A DNA stretch of 11,625 nucleotides from contig JAIRVA010000188.1 in assembly GCA_031254155.1 (NCBI GenBank), positions 1-11,625 of the forward strand. Reading direction: 5' to 3'. This document shows positions 6,989 to 11,625 of the stretch, in pieces. Source of the stretch: Propionibacteriaceae bacterium (GTDB lineage: Bacteria > Actinomycetota > Actinomycetes > Propionibacteriales > Propionibacteriaceae). Each line of letters opens with the position of its first letter. The first letter of the stretch is position 1. The position numbers and the translations under genes are program-made. The notes under the pieces were generated by a model, which worked only from the letters and a program-made list of their open reading frames with translations, was not told the origin of the DNA and did no database searches.

Positions 6989-8053
6989 TCAGCTGGCGAT
7001 CCCGGCGATCACGGCGCACATCGCGTCGTAGTGGCGGTCCAGGTCGGTGAGCAGCGCGGCTTGGTTACGGGCGCGGTCGCGGTTCTGGACGGGGTAGTCG
7101 ATGTGGTAAAAAAGGTCGCCCTCGAGGTAGTCGATGAGGAAGCGCAGCGAGGTTTCCAGGGTCATCAGCCGGGCGCCCTGGGCCAGGTTCGCGATTTCGC
7201 TGGGTTCGAGTACGGTGCCGCACGCCCCGAGGTACCCCCGGACGCACGCCTCGAACCGCTCCGGGGCGAACCTGACCCGGGTGGCGTCGGGTTCGGACTC
7301 GGGGGCGGTCGTCGCGCAGGAGCGGATGATGTCGCCGAAGTCGTTGGCCGCGTAGCCCGGTTGGACGGTGTCGAGGTCGACCACGCAAAGGGGTTGCCGG
7401 GTGGTGACATCGACGAGGACGTTGGAGAGCTTCGCGTCGTTGTGGGTCACCCGAAGCGGCATCGTCGTACGCTCGAAAGCGTGGCTGACTTCCTCAAACG
7501 CGAGGACGCGCTCAATGTCGGCGGCCATTTCCGCCACCCGGCCCCTGGGATCGGCGGCCACGACGGCCTTGAGCTTGGCCATGTACAACCACTCGTCGTG
7601 GTAGTGGGGAATGGTGACGTGCAACTCGGCCGCGTCGACGGCGGCCATCTGGACGAGGAACTCGCCGAAAGCCCGCCCGACTAGGGCGTACTCTTCCGCG
7701 GCCACGGGTTCCGCCAACTCGGTGGAATCCGGGATGAAATCGTACAACCGCCACCAGTCGTCGCCCGCGGTCGTCCACCAGGCGCCGTCACGGGTGGGTA
7801 CGAGGGTGAGGCGGCGCCGGGGATCGGGGATCTGGGCGGCCATCGCCGAGGTCACCTTGACAATGTTCTCCATCACGTGCGCGGGGTGGCGAAAGGCGAA
7901 CGTGTTGATGCGCTGGAGGACGTACCGCCGACCGCCCGCGTCCGTGATGAGGTACGTGGCGTTGACATGCCCGGAACCGAACCGGCGGGCGTCGACGGCC
8001 GGGGCCGCCGTGGCGAACCGGGACGCCTGGGCGAGCGCGGGGGCGTCCGTCAC
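6989..8053 (-). CDS. NahK-like sugar 1-kinase (APH/choline kinase fold)
   Basis: 354 residues, close to the 359 of bifidobacterial N-acetylhexosamine 1-kinase, which it resembles along its length as I recall that protein. Shared features are GSGHVNATYL near 26-35 (NahK: GDGHINTTYL), YVLQRINTFAF, the catalytic loop RVTHNDAKLSNVL (201-213, Asp206 as base), VVDLDTVQPG (metal-binding DLD), NDFGDIIR, and LETSLRFLIDYLEGD. The likely reaction is ATP-dependent phosphorylation of a free sugar at C1; the sugar (GlcNAc, GalNAc or another) cannot be fixed from sequence. The start is GTG at 8053, which overlaps the nucleotidyltransferase TGA as GTGA; longer in-frame starts would read through that gene. 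The coupling suggests the kinase product is the nucleotidyltransferase substrate. A generic aminoglycoside phosphotransferase is unlikely, given the NahK-specific motifs. Confidence 0.82.
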   Translation of the reverse strand: MTDAPALAQASRFATAAPAVDARRFGSGHVNATYLITDAGGRRYVLQRINTFAFRHPAHVMENIVKVTSAMAAQIPDPRRRLTLVPTRDGAWWTTAGDDWWRLYDFIPDSTELAEPVAAEEYALVGRAFGEFLVQMAAVDAAELHVTIPHYHDEWLYMAKLKAVVAADPRGRVAEMAADIERVLAFEEVSHAFERTTMPLRVTHNDAKLSNVLVDVTTRQPLCVVDLDTVQPGYAANDFGDIIRSCATTAPESEPDATRVRFAPERFEACVRGYLGACGTVLEPSEIANLAQGARLMTLETSLRFLIDYLEGDLFYHIDYPVQNRDRARNQAALLTDLDRHYDAMCAVIAGIAS

Positions 8054-8916
8054 GGCCACAGCACCGCCGGATAGTAGCCGGTCGCGACAAGCTCCGCGAG
8101 GTGACAGCGGACGAGCGCCAGGTCGTCGGCGTACGTGATCCCGAGCCACGTACTCGTGGTCGGCAGGACCCGGACCGACGGGATGAGCGTGGCGGCGACG
8201 TCGGGCAGGAAGAACTCGGCCGTGGCGGCGCCGGGGCGGTCGAGGAAGGCCGGGAAACCGTCGCGGAAGGCGGCGGCGGCGCTCGCGCGGAAGCCCCAGA
8301 AGTTGAGCGAGACGCTGGCGTCGCCCGGAATGAACGTACCCGCTTCGTCGGTGGCGCCGCCCGGCGTGGGTTTCAGGGCGGTGTGCTCCACGATTCCAGC
8401 GAGGCGGCCGTCGGCCACGGCGCAGACGCCGCGGGAGACGGTACCGTTGGCGGACAACGTACTGTCGAGCCGGTAGCCCACCAGCGCGTGGTCCGGCGCG
8501 GGGGTACGGAGGAAGTCCGCCATGACGCGGTAGGCGTCACTGCCGTAGAAGTCGTCGGCATTGATCGTCGCGAAATCCCCGTTAACCTGGGGCAACGCGG
8601 AAAGTACGGCGTGGGCGGTTCCCCACGGCTTGACGCGAGCGGGCGGTACGACGTGGCCGGGCGGCAGGAGATCCAGCGTCTGGTGGGCGTAGGCAAGGTC
8701 CACGTGGCGGGCGATGTGCCGGCCGATCCGCTCGTGGAACTCGGGCTCCAACTGGGGCGTGACGACGCAGACGATCCGGTCGAACCCGGCCCGCTGGGCA
8801 TCGTAAACGGAGTAGTCGATCAGCGAGTGCCCCGCCTCGTCCACCGCCGCCATTTGTTTGATCCCGCCGAACCGGCTACCCAGCCCCGCAGCCAAAACGA
8901 TGAGTGATAACGTCAT
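8050..8916 (-). CDS. Sugar-phosphate nucleotidyltransferase (RmlA-like fold)
   Basis: 288 residues. The nucleotide loop LAAGLGSRFGGIKQ (8-21) carries the G-x-G-x-R-x-G-G signature of NTP transferases. VKPWGTAHAVL (95-105) is the conserved lysine/base-recognition segment, and INADDFYG (118-125) holds the metal-binding aspartates. The enzyme probably condenses an NTP with a sugar-1-phosphate to give an NDP-sugar and pyrophosphate. The overlapping kinase gene downstream would supply the sugar-1-phosphate. It resembles the anaerobe-type family annotated only as 'nucleotidyltransferase', rather than RmlA, GalU or GlmU, so neither substrate nor base is known. The ATG at 8916 is preceded by a purine-rich AGGAAAGGGG region 4-11 bases upstream. 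It is the first gene of a two-gene operon whose control region is the repeat-bearing gap to its right. Confidence 0.83.
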   Translation of the reverse strand: MTLSLIVLAAGLGSRFGGIKQMAAVDEAGHSLIDYSVYDAQRAGFDRIVCVVTPQLEPEFHERIGRHIARHVDLAYAHQTLDLLPPGHVVPPARVKPWGTAHAVLSALPQVNGDFATINADDFYGSDAYRVMADFLRTPAPDHALVGYRLDSTLSANGTVSRGVCAVADGRLAGIVEHTALKPTPGGATDEAGTFIPGDASVSLNFWGFRASAAAAFRDGFPAFLDRPGAATAEFFLPDVAATLIPSVRVLPTTSTWLGITYADDLALVRCHLAELVATGYYPAVLWP

Positions 8917-8943
8917 ACATCCCCTTTCCTCCCCCGGAGTTTA
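8917..8943 (-). promoter_or_regulatory. Possible promoter and ribosome binding site of the nucleotidyltransferase
   Basis: On the minus strand TAAACT (8943-8938) is a moderate -10 candidate, and the GGAGGAAAGGGG-like purine run before the ATG is a good ribosome binding site. No -35 is convincing, and the implied leader would be only about 15 bases. A start point further upstream, within the repeat region, is equally possible. Confidence 0.25.
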
Positions 8944-8945
8944 CC

Positions 8946-9037
8946 GCAACGAAGGCCGAAGGCAGACGAGCGCAGCTCGTATGCTGAGGCCGAGGCAGCG
9001 GTTGAGCGCGTAGCGCGAGCACAGCAACGAAGGCCGA
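8946..9037. repeat. Degenerate direct repeats with small hairpins
   Basis: GCAACGAAGGCCGA occurs exactly twice (8946-8959 and 9024-9037), each followed by GAGCGCAG: after an extra 8 bases in the first copy, directly in the second. A degenerate third copy, GAGGCCGAGGCAG, lies at 8986-8998. Between them sit a perfect hairpin, ACGAGC-GCA-GCTCGT (8966-8980), and a short palindrome, CGCG-TAG-CGCG (9007-9017). No reading frame here looks coding. This resembles a dispersed intergenic repeat (REP-like), but only one locus is visible. Confidence 0.55.
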
Positions 9038-9086
9038 GAGCGCAGTCCCGTACCCCGTCTCCCCCGCCTCCCGGCCCGCCCCTCAT

Positions 9087-9190
9087 CGACACAACTTGGG
9101 CGTGAGACCGGGGTTTCGACGGGTACACCGCCAACTGCCCAAGTTGTGGCGCCCGAATCGCCCGAAGGCCCGACAGAACTTGGGCAGTTG
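9087..9190. repeat. Cluster of three AACTTGGGC dyad elements in alternating orientation
   Basis: A core of AACTTGGGC occurs three times: forward at 9087-9101 (CGACACAACTTGGGC), reverse at 9131-9151, and forward at 9171-9190. Copies 1 and 3 match at 14 of 15 bases. Copy 2 pairs with copy 1 over 15 bases (one mismatch) and with copy 3 over 14 bases (perfect), so two mutually exclusive hairpins can form. Copy 2 is itself a dyad, CAACT-GCCCA-AGTTG (9132-9146), like an operator half-site pair; copy 3 keeps most of it and copy 1 only half. It lies between the tadE stop (9219) and the nucleotidyltransferase start (8916). It may serve as terminator, operator cluster or attenuator. Confidence 0.6.
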
Positions 9191-9218
9191 ACGCGGAGGT
9201 GGTGCGGGCGGCAAACGC

Positions 9219-9728
9219 TCACCGGTTGGTGTAGGTGTCGATGGGCGTACTGTAACTGGCCCGGATCACCCAGTGGCCGGGGAGGCCGGGGACGAGGAGG
9301 TCGGCGAGGGGGACGTCGCAGCCGATGGTCGTAGTGACGGTGCCGGGCTCGCCGGGCGGCCGGTCGAGGGCGGTCGTGTCGACGCCGATGTCGAGGGTGA
9401 GGCAGGTCGTACCCTCCCGGGCGAGCTGAGCCGTGACCGCCTCGCGCGCCGCCGTCTCGGCGGCCGCGCTCCCGGTTGTCAGCGAGGCAATCCGGGTACC
9501 GTTCACCGCCGCCGCTCCCAGATCCTCCCGGACCATCGCCACCCGGCCAATCGCGATGATCAGGACCAGGAAGAGGACGAACGCCGGGATGACGAGGACC
9601 GCTTCAATGGAGATCGACCCTGCGGATGCCCGCGCGGTTCGTCCGGGGTGCCACGCGGGGTCCCGGGTGGGCGGATCGGGCGGTTCCAACCCGGCGGGGC
9701 GGGTTGGGCGGACACGTGGGGGTTTCAT
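9219..9728 (-). CDS. TadE-like pseudopilin (second copy)
   Basis: 169 residues. A long Pro/Arg-rich N-terminal leader ends at Gly37, followed by SISIE: cleavage after Gly with Glu42 at +5 matches the prepilin-peptidase rule of Flp/TadE proteins. A single hydrophobic helix follows (AVLVIPAFVLFLVLIIAIGRV, about 43-63), then an extracellular Ala/Thr-rich domain with two cysteines (in TCLTLDI and IGCDVPL) that could form a disulfide. It is probably a minor pilin or assembly factor of the Tad pilus. The ATG at 9728 overlaps the stop of the preceding tadE as ATGA, with GGGAGGG 3 bases upstream. Much longer readings in this frame antedate that overlap and are not used. It is the last gene of the operon; the dyad repeats lie just downstream. 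Confidence 0.82.
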   Translation of the reverse strand: MKPPRVRPTRPAGLEPPDPPTRDPAWHPGRTARASAGSISIEAVLVIPAFVLFLVLIIAIGRVAMVREDLGAAAVNGTRIASLTTGSAAAETAAREAVTAQLAREGTTCLTLDIGVDTTALDRPPGEPGTVTTTIGCDVPLADLLVPGLPGHWVIRASYSTPIDTYTNR

Positions 9729-10180
9729 CGGCCCTCCCAAGGCAGGGTGGCGGACTCGCGGACGGTGAGGACCAGGCCCGGTACGATCGTGGTCGACTGC
9801 CCCACGATGGCGATCGTGAGTCCCGTACCCGTACTCTCCGTCGTCACGACCCAGCCCTCGCCAACGGTCCGTTGGGCGAGGATCGACTCGGCCACCGTCG
9901 AGCCGGCGACCGCGCTGCCCCCGACCGCCGTCCCCGCCCGGACGCCGTCCTGCGCCGCGGCCTGGGCCACCGCCGAGGCGTGGACCCACAAACTGGCTTG
10001 TAGAATGGTAAATAGGACCACGAGGAAGAGCGGTACGAGGATCACCGCTTCCACCGACACCGAGCCCGACTCCGTCGGCCCCCAGCCCGCCGTGAGTCCC
10101 CGGCGCCACCCCCGGCGAGTGCGGATCAACCTCGCGGCCGGCCCCGCCCGCGCGCGACCGGTACCAACCCCGGTCGTCAC
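9725..10180 (-). CDS. TadE-like pseudopilin (first copy)
   Basis: 151 residues. An Arg-rich leader ends at Gly39, followed by SVSVE with Glu44 at +5, the same processing rule as in its neighbour. The hydrophobic helix AVILVPLFLVVLFTILQASL (45-64) continues into an Ala/Val/Thr/Gly-rich external domain typical of the TadE family (DGVRAGTAVGG, later VVTTESTGTGLTI). It probably acts as a minor pilin in Flp pilus assembly at the membrane. The GTG at 10180 overlaps the flp stop as GTGA, and the stop overlaps the next ATG as ATGA, so the three small genes are tightly coupled. No strong ribosome binding site is seen before the GTG, in keeping with re-initiation. An uninterrupted frame runs back to 11275, but that part is antisense-like shadow of tadC. 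Confidence 0.8.
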   Translation of the reverse strand: MTTGVGTGRARAGPAARLIRTRRGWRRGLTAGWGPTESGSVSVEAVILVPLFLVVLFTILQASLWVHASAVAQAAAQDGVRAGTAVGGSAVAGSTVAESILAQRTVGEGWVVTTESTGTGLTIAIVGQSTTIVPGLVLTVRESATLPWEGR

Positions 10181-10365
10181 CCGAGCAGCCCCGCGGACTG
10201 CCGGGTCACGTAGGCCGTAATGGCCGCGACCACGATCGCGGCGATGGCGATGACCGCCAGGGCCCAGATCACGTTTTCCATTGTCACTGAGCCTTTCTCG
10301 GGTTGGGGGCGGGTCCGGAGCCAGGCCCAGCCCCGGCACCACCAACCGGTACACATATCTCTCAT
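10177..10365 (-). CDS. Small Flp-like prepilin
   Basis: 62 residues. Leader residues 1-25 end in PEKG, followed by SVTME, so cleavage after Gly25 puts Glu30 at +5, as in Flp/type IVb prepilins. The mature 37-residue product is almost entirely one helix (VIWALAVIAIAAIVVAAITAYV) with a short tail. By position (after tadC, before tadE) and size it matches the DUF4244/Flp slot of actinobacterial Tad loci and is the likely major pilin. The ATG at 10365 has AAGGAA about 6 bases upstream and is needed to supply the leader; a start at the internal ATG (residue 29) would remove the cleavage site. The leader is odd: four Trp and two Cys in its first 15 residues. Confidence 0.75.
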   Translation of the reverse strand: MRDMCTGWWCRGWAWLRTRPQPEKGSVTMENVIWALAVIAIAAIVVAAITAYVTRQSAGLLG

Positions 10366-10401
10366 TGTTGTTCCTTTCCTTGCAGTGTCCTCGCAATGTC
10401 T

Positions 10402-11289
10402 TTACAGCGTGCCCAGCATGGAGAGCAGGGCTGGTCCGATGAGAATGGCGAGAAAGACGATCCCGAGCACGCTGACGGGCAGGCTCATCTTCTCGTTGGT
10501 CTCGTTGGCCCTTGTCACATCGGTGAGCAAGAGCCCTTCGCGCAGGCTGCGCGACTTGGCGCGGAGGATACGGTAGATGCCGGCCCCCTCGGTGCCGGAC
10601 AACCGTACAATGTCGGCCACGTCGGCGAGGTCGGACAGGTCCAGGTCGTCCGCGAGCCCGCTGAGCGAGTCCCAGCCGTTCACCCCCGCCCACGTCCCGC
10701 GGTCCAGCGCCTCGCGGAGCCGGACGAACACCCACGAGTCGCCGGTCCGCGCCGCCGTGTCGAGCGCCTGCTTCGTACCCGAACCGCACGACCGCTCCAG
10801 GGCCACCAGGTCGACGTAGCAGGCCAGGGTCCGGGTGAACTCGGCCCGCGCCTTCGCCGCCTTCGCCCGGATGTCCAGGTCGGGCAGGAGAAAGCCCACG
10901 CCGGCGAGAACCAGGCTCACGAGGGCGGGTGCGAGGACCGGGAGGCGGATGCCCAGGAGGCGCAGACACGTCGTCAGTACCCCGGGAAAGAGCAGTCCGA
11001 CAAGCGCGTACGTCATCTTCCGGGCGAGGAACCCGGCCGGCGTGATCCGCAGCAGGGCGAGGTCCTTGACCGGGATCGGGCGGAGACGCTCGGGCAGCTT
11101 CGCGAGCCCCCAGTCGCCGATGGCCTCCCACCCGCGGGGCCGCGTGGGGCTGGGCGGCGGTGCCAGCGGGCTCAGCCGGGCGAGGGCCTGGGCGAGGTTC
11201 GGGTACGCGGGGACGAAGCGGTCGATGACGAGCCACAGCCCGGCCCCGACGAGCACCCCGGCGACGATGACCCACCCGATGCCGCTCAT
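10402..11289 (-). CDS. tadC: TadC-like type II secretion F-family membrane protein
   Basis: 295 residues. It has an N-terminal membrane helix (about 4-22), a cytoplasmic Pro-rich stretch, two helices near 91-135, a cytoplasmic helical T2SSF domain (about 150-265, including AEFTRTLACYVDLVALERSCG and the later SLREGLLLTDVTRANETNEKMSLP), and a C-terminal helix (VLGIVFLAILIGPALLSML). This is the usual topology of TadC, the inner-membrane platform partner of TadB that couples the pilus ATPase to pilin assembly. The ATG at 11289 overlaps the upstream tadB stop as ATGA, with GGGAGG 6 bases upstream. The flp gene follows after 36 bases with its own ribosome binding site, as expected for a pilin made in larger amounts. 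The length is normal for the family. Confidence 0.85.
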   Translation of the reverse strand: MSGIGWVIVAGVLVGAGLWLVIDRFVPAYPNLAQALARLSPLAPPPSPTRPRGWEAIGDWGLAKLPERLRPIPVKDLALLRITPAGFLARKMTYALVGLLFPGVLTTCLRLLGIRLPVLAPALVSLVLAGVGFLLPDLDIRAKAAKARAEFTRTLACYVDLVALERSCGSGTKQALDTAARTGDSWVFVRLREALDRGTWAGVNGWDSLSGLADDLDLSDLADVADIVRLSGTEGAGIYRILRAKSRSLREGLLLTDVTRANETNEKMSLPVSVLGIVFLAILIGPALLSMLGTL

Positions 11290-11625
11290 GGCCGGCCTCC
11301 CGCGGGAAAGACGGGCAGTTTCTCAGTCAAACTCGACCAAGTTTCGGGCTGGCTTTGGCCAGGGCCGCCGGGCTGGCCCAGATAGCGGACCGTCGTGGGC
11401 GAGGTGGCTAGGCGTTTCATCCACACGAGGACCGCCCCGTACGCCCCCAGCAACGCGAACAGGAGGAGTTGGCCGAGCCCGGTCTTGTACGGCTCGACGT
11501 ACTGGCCCGTGAAAAACAGCGCGCCCAGGACTGTTGCCGTGATGATCGTGACCCAGCGGGCGGTCGCGCGCGGTTTGGACGCGTCGGCCTCGACCTGCCG
11601 CCGGGCGCGGACGTCGAGCGAGACC
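11286..11625 (-). CDS. tadB: TadB-like type II secretion F-family protein (C-terminal part)
   Basis: The window edge cuts the gene; about 112 C-terminal residues are visible. They read LDVRARRQVEADASKPRATA, then a first membrane helix (VTIITATVLGALFF), the loop TGQYVEPYKTGLGQ, a second helix (LLLFALLGAYGAVLVWM), MKRLA, and a Ser/Pro/Gly-rich tail ending in FPAGGRP. The VRARRQVEADASKPRATA...GQY pattern with two closing helices is the typical end of actinobacterial TadB. Its TGA overlaps the tadC ATG by 4 bases. TadB and TadC form the membrane platform of the pilus machine. The start and main T2SSF domain lie beyond the right edge, so completeness cannot be judged. Confidence 0.78.
   Translation of the reverse strand, partial: VSLDVRARRQVEADASKPRATARWVTIITATVLGALFFTGQYVEPYKTGLGQLLLFALLGAYGAVLVWMKRLATSPTTVRYLGQPGGPGQSQPETWSSLTEKLPVFPAGGRP

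Noticed and set aside
8054..8149. Longer N-terminus for the sugar kinase
   Set aside because: The extra 32 residues lie inside the nucleotidyltransferase gene and are Arg/Gly-rich. The GTGA overlap at 8050-8053 gives a NahK-sized protein.
9087..9190. CRISPR array
   Set aside because: Only three elements occur, in alternating orientation and with imperfect matches; there is no uniform repeat-spacer pattern and no cas gene nearby.
8913..9222. Small minus-strand frames in the 8917-9218 gap
   Set aside because: They run through the repeats and show Gly/Arg/Cys low complexity, with no ribosome binding site and no family likeness.
9725..11275. A 516-codon open frame on the minus strand
   Set aside because: Only its last 151 codons (from the GTG at 10180) are real (TadE). 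The earlier part overlaps tadC and flp in another frame and is Arg/Pro/Gly-rich shadow.

Overview
The window is GC-rich, densely packed DNA from a high-GC Gram-positive bacterium (Actinomycetota). The evidence is the codon usage, frequent GTG starts, 4-base stop/start overlaps (ATGA or GTGA), a short Flp-type pilus locus in the actinobacterial order tadB-tadC-flp-tadE-tadE, and a Ser/Thr-rich lipoprotein. A Propionibacteriales relative is a guess only. No tRNA, rRNA, CRISPR array, insertion sequence or replication origin was seen.

Layout, left to right. (1) A plus-strand lipoprotein gene (36-674) faces the rest of the window. It converges on an unrecognised minus-strand gene (808-1560), with a strong hairpin between them. 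(2) From about 6900 down to 808 every gene is on the minus strand. In transcription order they are an AAA ATPase with DUF4143 (5653-6900), a VapBC toxin-antitoxin pair (4979-5621), an AI-2E-family permease (3874-4977), serC (2789-3874), serA (1616-2785) and the unknown gene. From vapB to serA the genes overlap or lie 1-3 bases apart, so they look like one transcript. (3) Also on the minus strand, a nucleotidyltransferase and a NahK-like sugar kinase (6989-8916) overlap by 4 bases and look like a sugar-1-phosphate / NDP-sugar activation pair. (4) A 300-base non-coding stretch (8917-9218) carries two kinds of repeat, including a cluster of a 15-base dyad. (5) The right end (9219-11625) is a minus-strand Tad/Flp pilus operon: the end of tadB, then tadC, a small Flp-like prepilin and two TadE-like pseudopilins. 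The pilus ATPase and earlier genes would lie beyond the right edge.

Working together: SerA and SerC carry out the first two steps of serine synthesis from 3-phosphoglycerate; serB is not in the window. The kinase and nucleotidyltransferase probably convert a free sugar to an activated nucleotide sugar. The Tad genes build a secreted pilus or adhesin. ATPase-VapBC looks like an accessory islet placed upstream of housekeeping genes.

The most unusual signals are: a strong excess of the tetranucleotide GTAC, reached through otherwise avoided codons; the toxin-antitoxin pair feeding directly into the permease-serC-serA operon; tandem 8-base repeats over a possibly leaderless vapB start; the dyad cluster upstream of the sugar-activation pair; and a SerA that seems to lack its catalytic glutamate.
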